Positions 17,010 to 25,958 of a stretch of DNA of 60,628 nt are shown in pieces. Both the position numbers and the translations under genes were made by a program. The notes under the pieces were generated by a model that made no database searches, had not been told where the DNA came from, and worked only from the letters and a program-made list of their open reading frames with translations. Source of the DNA: Gemmatimonadota bacterium (GTDB lineage Bacteria; Latescibacterota; UBA2968); the NCBI GenBank assembly GCA_002714465.1, contig PAXL01000012.1:182434-243061 (forward strand), in the 5' to 3' direction. The first letter of the stretch is position 1; each line of letters starts with the position of its first letter.

Positions 17010-19147
17010 CTAAGGCCACGACAGATCACCTTCCAGTCTTGGTGGTCAGGATCATGCTGATCGGACTACCTTTCCTGATCCTCTCTGAATCCCTGAATCC
17101 CGGTCCATACCCGAAGCTGCTACTTCTGCACGCCGGAATTGCGATGCTTGCTGTTTTGGCCCTCAGAGGGCTAGCCCAGCCTGCAACACATCCGCTCCTC
17201 CTTCCCTTGATTGCAGCGATCGCATTGCATCTCCTGTCCACGACACAGTCCGTCAACCGAGTCGAATCGCTCATCGTCATCTCGCATCGGGTCGCTCTTC
17301 TGTCGGCGTGTATCCTCGGAGTCGCGTTGATCGACCGCCGACACATCGTGCTACTCTTTCAGACGATCGGCACCGCCAGCACGATCGTTTCGCTGATCGG
17401 GATCGCCCAGTACTCGGGGGTAGCCGGTCTCAACCTGCCATCCACGGGCATGCCGAGCGCAACGCTCGGATACCGTAACTTCGCAGCCGCTTTTGTCATC
17501 GTCTCACTCCCGATCCTCATCGCCGAACTGATTCGGTCTCCCAGGGACTTCGCAAGGATCGCGTGGGCAGTCGCACTCGCTCTGAACGGGACGTTCCTTC
17601 TAACAACTCGTTCGAGGGCCGCGTGGGGAGCCTGTGTCCTGTCTGGGCTCGTGTTTCTCGGACTCGTCATCTGGAAGACAAGAGCCGATAAGCAGACCAT
17701 TCAGTTTTCAAAGTGGCGCCCAGTTGCCCTCAAGCTTGCTTTCTCGATCACGGTTGCCGTCCTCTTCTCGCTGTGCATACCGCCGCAGATGGGTGAAGCG
17801 GGCTACGAGACACACAGCACGGAGAAGACTTCCCTCGCAGGGGCAATCAGCTCGACCTTCGACAAAGGCTCGGACAAACATCGCTTTACAATGTGGAAGA
17901 ACACACTCGAGATGGTGATAGATTATCCGGTCCTTGGTGTCGGACCCGGCAACTGGCAGCACGTGTATCCCGTCTATGATCGTGGAACCGTTTCCTGGAC
18001 TGGAGCCACGCCCAAACGCCCGCACAACGACACGCTGTGGATCGCATCTGAAACGGGTCTCGTGGGTCTCGCTATGCTGATTTGGGCAGGTCTTACGGTT
18101 ATAGCCTCTCTAGGCCGCTCAGTCAGGACCGAGCGTGACAGAACGGCCTTTCTTCAAGTAGTTGGGGCCTTCAGCGCTCTAGTGGCCGTAGCCGCTCACG
18201 GTTTGTTTAGCTTCCCGATCGAGAGAATCCCCGTTACGTTCGTATCCGCGGTTGCTATCACAGTAATTGTCCTAAGGGATCCTGTGAGTCGACAGAAATC
18301 GAACACTGATCTGCGTCCGCATTTCTGGGGCCTCCTTATCCTGACCCAGTTGCTTGCTACAGTAACTCTGTGGCGAGGCGTCACCTTCGAGCGACACGCT
18401 TTCAGGCAGAACGTCGCCGTTCACTCGAACGACTGGATTGAGAGTATTAAGGAAGGAAGCCTAGCACTCGCCCAAGGCGCGTTCGATCCTCAGGTCTACC
18501 TACTGCGGGGCCTAGCCTACCACATCACAGGCCAATACGACCTCGCGATCAAAGACCAGTCCGCGTGCTTGGCATTACATCCGAACCTAGTCAACGCAAT
18601 CAACAATATGGGCATGTCACTGAACGCAGCCGGTCGATACGATCAGGCGGTGCAAACACTCGAACGCATCCTTGAGTTGAATCCTAATCATGTCGAGCAG
18701 CACCTGAACCTGTCTCAGGCATTCAAAGGTCTATCGAATCGTGAGGAATCCCTTCGTCAGCTGGAGCTGGCGATTCAGAAGGCGCCTCGTCGTCAGGAAA
18801 TCGTTCTGGAGCTGGCCCGCAAGCTGGAAAAAGCTGGGGAGCTGAAGAAGGCGTCCTCCGTCGTGACCAAAGGACTCAGGAACCGCCCCGAAGACTCGGG
18901 CCTTCACTACCGGCTCGGGGGCATTCTCCAAAAGCAGGGCGCTAAGGACCAAGCCGCCTCCAGCTTTGCTACGGTGATCCAGTTAAACCCGATGCACGCG
19001 CCCGTCTACTACAACATCGGGGAACTTCGACTCGCGGCAGGCGACACCTCAGGCGCAATCCAAGCCTACCAAGGCTTCCTTTCACGGTGGACGGAAGGCG
19101 ACAACGTGGCCGCTGCAGTGCGCAGCAAGATCGAGCAGCTGCAATGA
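17006..19147 (+). CDS. O-antigen-ligase-like membrane protein with C-terminal TPR domain (copy 1)
   Basis: This 713-residue protein joins an O-antigen ligase/Wzy_C-type polytopic membrane region (residues 1 to about 460, some ten to twelve hydrophobic segments) to a TPR domain (about 490-710). The Wzy_C part contains HRFTMWKNTLEMVIDYPVLGVGPGNW and, after a loop, HNDTLWIASETGLVGLA, which is the usual HN...E.G motif of ligases and polymerases that transfer polysaccharide at the outer face of the inner membrane. The TPR part includes ITGQYDLAIKDQSACLALHP and repeats of about 34 residues. The start is a TTG overlapping the preceding stop; a later ATG at 17054 is possible. A paralogue lies convergently at 21234-23510. 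Confidence 0.92.
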   Translation: MTKATTDHLPVLVVRIMLIGLPFLILSESLNPGPYPKLLLLHAGIAMLAVLALRGLAQPATHPLLLPLIAAIALHLLSTTQSVNRVESLIVISHRVALLSACILGVALIDRRHIVLLFQTIGTASTIVSLIGIAQYSGVAGLNLPSTGMPSATLGYRNFAAAFVIVSLPILIAELIRSPRDFARIAWAVALALNGTFLLTTRSRAAWGACVLSGLVFLGLVIWKTRADKQTIQFSKWRPVALKLAFSITVAVLFSLCIPPQMGEAGYETHSTEKTSLAGAISSTFDKGSDKHRFTMWKNTLEMVIDYPVLGVGPGNWQHVYPVYDRGTVSWTGATPKRPHNDTLWIASETGLVGLAMLIWAGLTVIASLGRSVRTERDRTAFLQVVGAFSALVAVAAHGLFSFPIERIPVTFVSAVAITVIVLRDPVSRQKSNTDLRPHFWGLLILTQLLATVTLWRGVTFERHAFRQNVAVHSNDWIESIKEGSLALAQGAFDPQVYLLRGLAYHITGQYDLAIKDQSACLALHPNLVNAINNMGMSLNAAGRYDQAVQTLERILELNPNHVEQHLNLSQAFKGLSNREESLRQLELAIQKAPRRQEIVLELARKLEKAGELKKASSVVTKGLRNRPEDSGLHYRLGGILQKQGAKDQAASSFATVIQLNPMHAPVYYNIGELRLAAGDTSGAIQAYQGFLSRWTEGDNVAAAVRSKIEQLQ

Positions 19148-20268
19148 ACGATGAATCCCGTCACGAGATCGCACAGGCACTTGTAAGATGGTATGATCGC
19201 AATAAGCGACAGATGCCCTGGCGCGACATCGATGACCCTTATCGGATCGTCCTGTCCGAATTCATGCTGCAGCAGACTCAGGTAGACACGGTCATCCCCT
19301 ACTTTGAACAATTCACAAAAGAGTTTCCGACCGTTCACGATTTGGCGAATGCTGATCTCGACCGGGTTCTGAAACTCTGGGAGGGTCTCGGATATTACAC
19401 CCGGGCACGCAACCTTCACAAGGCGGCAAGGACGATTGCCGACGACCATTCGGGTAAAGTCCCCCAAGACTACCATACACTCAAGTCATTACCGGGGTTC
19501 GGCCCCTACACGACGGCAGCGGTCCTCAGTATGGCATACGGAAAGCCACATGCTGTCCTCGACGGAAACGTGATTCGCGTCCTCTCGAGACTTCTCGGTA
19601 TGCGTGAGCACGTAAACCTGCCCGCTGTCAAACGAAAGCTGCAGGGCGCCGCAGACGACCTCCTGAATGTAGATCGCCCTGGCGACCACAATCAGGCCAT
19701 GATGGACCTCGGCGCGACTGTATGCCGCCCAAGGAAGCCGCGTTGCAGAGACTGCCCGATCTCTAAACACTGTGAAGCAAATACGCGCGGGCTGACCGAC
19801 AGCATACCGGCGAAGACCAAACGCAAGTCGCGCCCCGAACGGATCTACTTGGCTGTTATAGTGCGACGAGAGTCACGCAGTCTGATCTCGAGACGTAAGC
19901 CTGAAGGGCTGCTCGGAGGCCTGTGGGAATTCCCTACCGTCGAGGTGGATTCGATCCCAAAAGAAGATGCAATTCCCGAAACGTTTAAGCAGGAAACGGG
20001 CCTGAAGATCTCGTCTCACCGGCCCTTCGGGACGGTCAAACACGGGTTCACCCACTTCTCTGCGGTCGTCCACGCGTTCGTCTGTGAGTGGGAATCGGGT
20101 GATCCGCACCAAGAGACATATGACCGTCACGAGTGGGTAACACAAGGGGACCTGGACAAGTACGCTTACTCACGAATCGCACGTCAGCTGGTCGACTCGC
20201 TCGTTGAAGCGGCCTCTTCACCACAAACGTTCTTCGACTTCGAGAAGCACAAGGAGCAAAACCCATGA
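19144..20268 (+). CDS. mutY: A/G-specific adenine glycosylase
   Basis: This 374-residue protein is MutY, which removes adenine mispaired with 8-oxoguanine in DNA. The N-terminal helix motif SEFMLQQT holds the catalytic E39. The helix-hairpin-helix SLPGFGPYTTAAV lies at 115-127, and catalytic D140 is in VLDGNVIRV. The iron-sulfur cluster cysteines follow as C-x6-C-x2-C-x5-C near 200-216. The C-terminal half is the NUDIX-like 8-oxoG recognition domain, with GGLWEFPTVE. The ATG overlaps the stop of the preceding ligase gene (ATGA), and its own stop overlaps the ATG of the SDR gene, so it is firmly embedded in the run. Confidence 0.97.
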   Translation: MNDESRHEIAQALVRWYDRNKRQMPWRDIDDPYRIVLSEFMLQQTQVDTVIPYFEQFTKEFPTVHDLANADLDRVLKLWEGLGYYTRARNLHKAARTIADDHSGKVPQDYHTLKSLPGFGPYTTAAVLSMAYGKPHAVLDGNVIRVLSRLLGMREHVNLPAVKRKLQGAADDLLNVDRPGDHNQAMMDLGATVCRPRKPRCRDCPISKHCEANTRGLTDSIPAKTKRKSRPERIYLAVIVRRESRSLISRRKPEGLLGGLWEFPTVEVDSIPKEDAIPETFKQETGLKISSHRPFGTVKHGFTHFSAVVHAFVCEWESGDPHQETYDRHEWVTQGDLDKYAYSRIARQLVDSLVEAASSPQTFFDFEKHKEQNP

Positions 20269-21011
20269 AAGCCCAACCTTTGGAAGGTAAAAAAGCAATC
20301 GTCACAGGGGCTGCTCAGGGCATAGGAAACGCAATTGCTCGCAGATTGTCTGAGGAAGGGGCGGCCGTTGCCGTGCTGGATCTTTCGGGTGACCGTGCAG
20401 CGAGGGCCGCCGAGGATATCGGCGGTGGCGCGATTGGGGTCAAAGCGGACGTCTCGCACGAATCACAGGTGAATAGGGCATTCGCAGAGGTCATCGACAG
20501 GCTGGGCGGTCTCGACATCCTTGTCAACAACGCAGGTGTAGTCGGCACCGACAAACCAGTCAGGGATCTCGAAGAGAGCGACTGGAACAACGTTCTGGAC
20601 ATTAACCTGAAGGGAACGTTCCTCTGTTCCAGGGCAGCGGTCCGTCAAATGATCCCGAATCAGTCCGGTGCGATTGTGTCCGTAGCATCGATATCGGGTA
20701 AGGAAGGAAACGCGAACATGGCACCCTACTCGGTCTCAAAAGCGGGTGTCATCTGTTTCACGAAGACGTTGGCGAAGGAGGTTCTGGATGTTGGGATTCG
20801 CGTCAACTGCGTGACGCCCGCCCTGATCGATTCTCCATTGCTTGACGGAATGGATCAGCAACGAGTGGACTTTCTGACGAGCAAGATTCCGCTTGGCCGG
20901 CTTGGAAAACCAGAGGAGGTGGCCGCTGCCATCCTTTTCCTTGCATCGGACGAGTCGACCTTCACGACGGGCCAGTGCTTTGACGTAAGCGGCGGCCGAG
21001 CGACATACTAA
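20265..21011 (+). CDS. Short-chain dehydrogenase/reductase (FabG-like)
   Basis: This 248-residue classical SDR has the cofactor motif TGAAQGIGNAIA near residues 15-26, NNAG near 88-91, the catalytic Ser in SVASISGKEG, the YSVSK motif (Y and K of the catalytic tetrad) and the C-terminal DVSGGRATY. D39 in VLDLS after the second beta strand suggests NAD preference. Length and motifs fit 3-oxoacyl-ACP reductase or sugar/alcohol dehydrogenase types; no specific substrate can be assigned. It is coupled to mutY by an ATGA overlap and is the last gene before a strong hairpin. Confidence 0.93.
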   Translation: MKAQPLEGKKAIVTGAAQGIGNAIARRLSEEGAAVAVLDLSGDRAARAAEDIGGGAIGVKADVSHESQVNRAFAEVIDRLGGLDILVNNAGVVGTDKPVRDLEESDWNNVLDINLKGTFLCSRAAVRQMIPNQSGAIVSVASISGKEGNANMAPYSVSKAGVICFTKTLAKEVLDVGIRVNCVTPALIDSPLLDGMDQQRVDFLTSKIPLGRLGKPEEVAAAILFLASDESTFTTGQCFDVSGGRATY

Positions 21012-21012
21012 G

Positions 21013-21056
21013 ATCGAGTATCGAAGATTTGGCGTTTTCAATCTTCGATACTCGAT
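21013..21056. terminator. Perfect 17-bp inverted repeat, likely bidirectional terminator
   Basis: ATCGAGTATCGAAGATT at 21013-21029 is exactly complementary to 21040-21056, with a 10-base loop. It begins two bases after the SDR stop and lies ten bases past the stop of the convergent 48-codon gene. There is no long T tract on either side, so it may act as a barrier hairpin or mRNA 3'-end stabiliser rather than a classic intrinsic terminator. Confidence 0.7.
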
Positions 21057-21065
21057 ATTCAATGT

Positions 21066-21212
21066 TTACTGCAGCATCCTCGCGACATAAAGGAAGACCC
21101 CACCCAACAGGGTCACCATGACGGCGACCCCCAGAGCAATCAGAACAACCACGACCTGCTCTTTGCCCGTCTTCCGTCTCTCGAGATCCGGTCTGGGATC
21201 GTCGGGATACAT
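21066..21212 (-). CDS. 48-residue single-pass membrane protein
   Basis: This short frame encodes MYPDDPRPDLERRKTGKEQ, then one hydrophobic helix of about 22 residues (VVVVLIALGVAVMVTLLGGVF), ending in YVARMLQ. The charged N-terminal tail and single helix suggest an inner-membrane protein with its N terminus in the cytoplasm. GGGAG lies about nine bases before the ATG. It starts 21 bases after the O-antigen-ligase/TPR gene stops on the same strand, which supports a real operon member. I do not recognise a family. It may be an accessory subunit of the ligase complex; this is inference. Confidence 0.65.
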   Translation of the reverse strand: MYPDDPRPDLERRKTGKEQVVVVLIALGVAVMVTLLGGVFLYVARMLQ

Positions 21213-21233
21213 CGTTTCGTCTCCCGGAGCATC

Positions 21234-23510
21234 TTACGGCAACTCGCCGGCCCGCACTCGCCTAGCCACTTCTGTCTCGCCAAGATCATTCAGAATCACG
21301 ACCATCAAATCCCGTGCGCTGCGGTATCCAGGCCATCTTGAAAGAATCTGTCCACACACTTCGACCGCCTCTTTCGGCAATCCGTCGTTGTAGAGAGCGA
21401 CGGCGAGGTTCAGTCGTGGCGGTATCCGATTGGGATCCTGGTCGATGATCCTCCTAAGCTCAGCGATCGCTTCGTCGAACCGCTTGAGGAAGATCATCTC
21501 CTTTGCACGGCTGTTCCTGATCTCTAGATCCGACGGGTCTAGTGACAGCGCTTCCTCAAACGCCGCATAGGCAGCCTCGTAGTTCCCTCGATTGCTCTCC
21601 ACACCACCCAGCGCATAATAGGCAGTCTTCGAGTTCGGGTCGATCCTCAGCGCCTGCTCTATCGACTCTATCGCCTCCGAGGACCGGCCAGCAGCGTTCA
21701 GCGTCGTCCCGAGTGCAACACGATACTCTGACCTTAGCGGTTCCAGGACCACGGCCGTGCTCATCGCCTTCACAGCCTCCTCGGTCCGCCCCTGTTGAGC
21801 ATAGGTACGACCGAGGATGTAGTGCACGCCGGGGTGATTTCCGTGATACATCAGGCTCCGTTCCAAAGCCACCTCCGCCGACTCCCAATCACCCAATCGA
21901 TGATGCAGTTTGCCGAGCATCTCGTATGTGGCGAACGGGCTGGGAGATGGATATCTAAGTGAGCTTTGCAGGGTCGCGAGCGCCGCCTTCGATTGACTGC
22001 GTGTGATCTCGGCTCTCGCCTTCTGGAAAAGGATGGCTCCCGTTCGCATCTGGAAACCGTAATACACGGTAAAGAGGACAGTCGCGATACCGACAGCTGC
22101 AACCCCGACGGAGAAGCCGTCTAAGGATGTGTTCAGCAGACCGAGACGAGAGCGATCTTCAGGTTTGACCGAATAGATCCAGACAAACCCAACCACGACC
22201 CAGAACACGACTCCAGAAGCGGGATTCTGAAAGTTTGAGCTGAACAGCGCATGAGCCATCGTAGCTAGGAGAGCGGCCCCGAACCCGATCACCAGAGGCT
22301 CCTCTTCTCCCTTCACATACCGAATCAACAATCCTGCCACCGTACGAACGATCTGAATCAGCAGAACCAGAAAGACAGAAAAGCCCAACAACCCCGACTC
22401 GGACCAGACCTCCAGATAGTCGTTGTGAGCACGGAAGATCATGTGCTCCACACTGGACTTCTCCATCCTGCTCTTGATCTCGAGGCTCTCCGGTCCCAAG
22501 TGCTTCTGGATATTGAACTCATAGTTCCCCGTCCCAACACCAAGGAAGGGCCGCTCGGCGATCAGCCTGAACGTGTCTTCCCAGAGTAGCACGCGCTGAC
22601 GCGTCGACGTATCGCCAAGAATAAGAGCATCGGTGCTTCGTTTGGCGACGAGATCCCAGTAGGTCGACGAAAGCTGGCTTAGCGTCTTTTCTTTCGTAAC
22701 CGGGAGGCTCGAAGCGACGCTCGTCAGGACAGGCCATGATAAGAGTATGCACAACCCTACGATCAAGACCGTATCGAGCGCTCGCCGCCGGATGTGGTAC
22801 CGTCTTACGAGCCCAGCTCCGCCGATCACGGTCGCGGCGATCACGACGCCCAGCCACCCGCCGCGACTGCCCATGACGATCAGGTGACAGGTCATCATGA
22901 AGCAAACAAGCAGGAGGAGCGTCCAGAGCCACGCCCGTTTCACAACGAGCAGCATCACGAGCGCGATCGGATACACAACGTTGTAGTACTCCGCGACGAA
23001 GTTGACGTTCCCGATCGTCGAGGCCGAGATATTCCAACGTTGGTAGAAGTGATACACGTCGTTGTGCTGGAGCAGACCGACCAACGCGACCACTCCCGCA
23101 GCGAAAATCATGCAACCCGCGAGAGCATGAACCTGCTGTCGAGACTGGATACAGTGAAAACAGAGAATGGCTACGAGAAAGAGACAGACCTGGATCCAGA
23201 GCGAATACAGACCTTGGTAGATATTGTGCGCTTGAAACAGTGAGACGAAATTCACCGCTATAAAGGCAAGTATTGTGTAGTAAATCGGATGATCAAGGAT
23301 GTAGACTTCTCCACCCAGCACCATGCTGAGCAGCAGGAGACACCCGAGTATTGTCGCAAACACCTGAACCAATATAAACTTCGGCGTGTGATAGTCGCTC
23401 ATCTCCGGCGAGAAATACAACGGAACCAGGACGAGCATCACACCCAGTCCGACCAGGATCGCTTTGCGAAGGATATCGCTTGTATTCGTTGCTTGTGCGC
23501 TATCGACCAT
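21234..23510 (-). CDS. O-antigen-ligase-like membrane protein with C-terminal TPR domain (copy 2)
   Basis: This 758-residue protein has the same architecture as the protein at 17006-19147: a polytopic Wzy_C/O-antigen-ligase region (to about 480) and then a long TPR array (about 510-750). Ligase motifs are WEDTFRLIAERPFLGVGTGNYEF (in pieces) and RAHNDYLEVWSESGLLGF. TPR units include LGRTYAQQGRTEEAVKAMSTA and NRGNYEAAYAAFEEALSLDP. The ATG at 23510 overlaps the HEAT gene by 11 bases and has AAGGAAG upstream; an earlier ATG at 23558 would overlap by 59. The TPR face may recruit partners that present the glycan acceptor. Two such ligases suggest two surface polymers or two acceptor types. Confidence 0.92.
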   Translation of the reverse strand: MVDSAQATNTSDILRKAILVGLGVMLVLVPLYFSPEMSDYHTPKFILVQVFATILGCLLLLSMVLGGEVYILDHPIYYTILAFIAVNFVSLFQAHNIYQGLYSLWIQVCLFLVAILCFHCIQSRQQVHALAGCMIFAAGVVALVGLLQHNDVYHFYQRWNISASTIGNVNFVAEYYNVVYPIALVMLLVVKRAWLWTLLLLVCFMMTCHLIVMGSRGGWLGVVIAATVIGGAGLVRRYHIRRRALDTVLIVGLCILLSWPVLTSVASSLPVTKEKTLSQLSSTYWDLVAKRSTDALILGDTSTRQRVLLWEDTFRLIAERPFLGVGTGNYEFNIQKHLGPESLEIKSRMEKSSVEHMIFRAHNDYLEVWSESGLLGFSVFLVLLIQIVRTVAGLLIRYVKGEEEPLVIGFGAALLATMAHALFSSNFQNPASGVVFWVVVGFVWIYSVKPEDRSRLGLLNTSLDGFSVGVAAVGIATVLFTVYYGFQMRTGAILFQKARAEITRSQSKAALATLQSSLRYPSPSPFATYEMLGKLHHRLGDWESAEVALERSLMYHGNHPGVHYILGRTYAQQGRTEEAVKAMSTAVVLEPLRSEYRVALGTTLNAAGRSSEAIESIEQALRIDPNSKTAYYALGGVESNRGNYEAAYAAFEEALSLDPSDLEIRNSRAKEMIFLKRFDEAIAELRRIIDQDPNRIPPRLNLAVALYNDGLPKEAVEVCGQILSRWPGYRSARDLMVVILNDLGETEVARRVRAGELP

Positions 23511-24336
23511 TGTCTTGGCCGCTTCCTTCAACGGCCCGATCAAGGGCATCTCGAACAAGTGGGTTGTCTTCTGTCTGCATAAGAGATATCAAACGTTCCC
23601 GCAGGCCACCCTCGTCCATCCGGACCAGATTCGCTGTTGCTGCGCGTCTAATAACCCAGTCCTGGTCGGACATTGCTTCCATAAGACGTTCGGTCGCAAC
23701 CTCTCCCCCAATTTGCCCAAGCAGGTCGAGCGCGACCGACTTCCCGACACGCGACAGGTCGCCATAGACCGAGCCGATCGCAGCTAGGCTTCCGGAGCCT
23801 CGACTGACGAGATAGGTCTTCGCCACGTGCCGGACGCCGTGGTGTGGATCATCGAGAAACTCGATGGCGTAGCGTTCCGACGATCCGCCACCGGCTTCCT
23901 CGTACGCGGAGAACGCTCGGCGACGGGTGTCTGCGTCAGGCGAATGAAGGTAGGGAGCAAAATCGTCGGCTCTGCAGTCCACTCGCCCCGTCACTGCATC
24001 CAGAATCACAGAATCGCTCCCTGACACAAGTAGCGTCATCAGCGAGTCACATAGCCCGGGTTTCGGAAGATCGCCGAGTGCACGGATCGCAGCTCGTCGG
24101 GTCGCAATCTTTCCGTGTTCTAGCGAGACCTCGAGAAGCAGCTCGATCTGGGGCGGCTGCCGCTTCGCGAGCGACTGAACCGCAGCATCCCGTCCTCTCC
24201 AGTTCGCCTCCGTGAGGACCGTTAGAGTGAGACTCAGCGAAGTATCCGCAAGAGTCTGGATCGCCTGTTCCCTCTCAGGCCCGACACCCTGAAGAATGCC
24301 GATCAACCCCGAAAGTGCCGCAGCAGCAAAGATCAT
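23500..24336 (-). CDS. HEAT-repeat protein
   Basis: This 278-residue protein is built of HEAT-like helical repeats, with units such as TRRAAIRALGDLPKPG, TRRRAFSAYEEAGGG, VRHVAKTYLVSRGSG and VIRRAATANLVRMDEGG. The N terminus, MIFAAAALSGLIGILQG, is hydrophobic and could be a signal or anchor. HEAT arrays are scaffolds for protein contacts and carry no enzymatic motif. It is coupled to the GDDxY-repeat gene upstream by an ATGA overlap and overlaps the ligase gene downstream, so the three are likely made together. It ends in TAG. Confidence 0.85.
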   Translation of the reverse strand: MIFAAAALSGLIGILQGVGPEREQAIQTLADTSLSLTLTVLTEANWRGRDAAVQSLAKRQPPQIELLLEVSLEHGKIATRRAAIRALGDLPKPGLCDSLMTLLVSGSDSVILDAVTGRVDCRADDFAPYLHSPDADTRRRAFSAYEEAGGGSSERYAIEFLDDPHHGVRHVAKTYLVSRGSGSLAAIGSVYGDLSRVGKSVALDLLGQIGGEVATERLMEAMSDQDWVIRRAATANLVRMDEGGLRERLISLMQTEDNPLVRDALDRAVEGSGQDNGR

Positions 24337-25958
24337 GGGCTCACCTCGCCAACATCGTATCGCCCACCGACTGTGCCCGTAGTCACAACCTGACCCGTCG
24401 TCGCCCGATACTTGTCTCGACCGTTTCCGTCCAGAAGAACCCCTACACTGCCAAAGTTGCGCGAGACCTCACCGTAGCCCTGTGTGTTCTGCTGCCCCGC
24501 TTTGTAGACATCGTCGCCCGCGTGTTCGAGCAGAATCCCTACACCGTTCCCTGAAGCCGCGCCTTGCCCCAACCATTTGATCGTGTAGATGTCATCGCCC
24601 TCACCATCCGCCAACACACCTGTCGCCAGGTCGTGTCCGCAGCCCTGTCCGACACCCCACATCGAATATACATCGTTGCCCAAATCGTCGACAAGAAGAC
24701 CCGCTGAAAGATGAACGCCAGACCCCTGTGCATAACGTCTGGCGCGATACGTATCATCGCCGGCTCTGTCATGAAGGACGCCAACGCCACCCCAATGGGA
24801 CGCTCCCTGCCCGAAGTACTCGACTCTGTAATCGTCGTCGCCCGATAGGTCGATCAGCATCCCTACCCCTCCGGATGCTTCCGTCTGGAGTCCCAATGAG
24901 AAGCCTTGACTCATGCTCCTTGTATAAACACCCTCTTCTCGGAAATCCGGATATCGCCCACCTGCAGCGTAGACATCCGTCCCCTCACGATCGAGCAGAA
25001 TCCCGACGCCCCCCGGGCCAGCAGCGCCTTGGCCCAGAAACTCACACTCCAAGTTATCATTTCCAGTCTTATCGATCAGTAGCCCGAGACCGTAGAGACC
25101 GAACCCCTGACTCGCGACTCCGGCCGAGTATCTATCATCGCCCGAGATATCCAGTAACACCCCAAAGCCTGCGATCCCTGCCCCCTGCGTTTCGTCCAGA
25201 CCGACGTAAGTATCGTCACCGCCTCTATCGACCAAGAGACCGATCCCTCCTAAACCCGATGCAACACGACCCTCATAGCGATCGTCTCCGGACCAGTCCA
25301 CACAAATGGAGACTGCAGCAGATTCAGACGACACCCCCGCCACGCCCACATAGATATCGTCGCCACCCGGGTCCAGTATCAGTGCGTGATGGTCCGTGTA
25401 AACGTCAGGCCCTGTGCTGCCTATGGTGGCTGTTCCGAAAGGCGTCGGCACTTCGAAGGGCAGACCGAGCACAGCATCAAAATACTTGACGGTCTGGGAA
25501 ATCAGACTGTCCAGTCTGACCCTCCGCCCCTCCGCAATCAGATTATCCCGACGGCGTGCACTCAGGGCAGAGTCCGGGTGAACAAGCCCAACCAGGCTTG
25601 TAGCCCCCGCCATTCTCTTGCGCTGAGTAACAGAAGCTATCGATACGTTCCCTGTCTCTCGATTAAGTAGCCGTTTCCCCAGCAGTCCTGAAGCTCGTGC
25701 GATCATACCGGCAGGGCCTGCTGCGGCCAGAGAGTCCGAGAAAGTCCGAAGCCAGTCAGGCCCTGCGTAGGGATCTCTGAGCAAATTGCGATTCAAGGGG
25801 AGTCGATCCGGATCAGGCAGGTAATCTTTGTAGATACCGAGATCCGATCGAGTCAGGTTCAGAATCGCGAGCAGGTCCTTAAGGTGTTGATCCAGCTGGG
25901 CGTTGGCACTGGACGCCAAAAGCAACACGACGACGCCAGCCATCCTAAGCCTCGCCAC
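24333..25958 (-). CDS. Exported GDDxY-repeat protein
   Basis: This 541-residue protein has a signal peptide (MARLRMAGVVVLLLASSANA, cleavage about residue 20) and an N-terminal helical region. From about residue 190 it has roughly twelve copies of a unit of 28-45 residues with the pattern GxGxLxDxxGDDxY followed by about ten residues and often QG. Examples are LILDPGGDDIYVG, LLVDRGGDDTYVG, LLDISGDDRYSAG and LIDLSGDDDYRVE. The spaced acidic and glycine residues resemble calcium-binding beta-roll or thrombospondin-type turns, but this is not the canonical RTX nonapeptide. A calcium-stabilised beta-solenoid at the cell surface is my inference. The GTG at 25958 was chosen for GGAGG upstream and the two arginines it adds to the signal peptide. 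Confidence 0.85.
   Translation of the reverse strand: MARLRMAGVVVLLLASSANAQLDQHLKDLLAILNLTRSDLGIYKDYLPDPDRLPLNRNLLRDPYAGPDWLRTFSDSLAAAGPAGMIARASGLLGKRLLNRETGNVSIASVTQRKRMAGATSLVGLVHPDSALSARRRDNLIAEGRRVRLDSLISQTVKYFDAVLGLPFEVPTPFGTATIGSTGPDVYTDHHALILDPGGDDIYVGVAGVSSESAAVSICVDWSGDDRYEGRVASGLGGIGLLVDRGGDDTYVGLDETQGAGIAGFGVLLDISGDDRYSAGVASQGFGLYGLGLLIDKTGNDNLECEFLGQGAAGPGGVGILLDREGTDVYAAGGRYPDFREEGVYTRSMSQGFSLGLQTEASGGVGMLIDLSGDDDYRVEYFGQGASHWGGVGVLHDRAGDDTYRARRYAQGSGVHLSAGLLVDDLGNDVYSMWGVGQGCGHDLATGVLADGEGDDIYTIKWLGQGAASGNGVGILLEHAGDDVYKAGQQNTQGYGEVSRNFGSVGVLLDGNGRDKYRATTGQVVTTGTVGGRYDVGEVSP

Noticed and set aside
22519..23115. 198-codon minus-strand frame rich in Arg
   Set aside because: It is an out-of-frame shadow of the O-antigen-ligase/TPR gene; its composition is unlike a real protein.
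24600..25400. Short regular DNA repeats as a CRISPR-like array
   Set aside because: The periodicity is of the encoded GDDxY protein units; DNA copies are diverged and in frame, with no spacers or cas genes.
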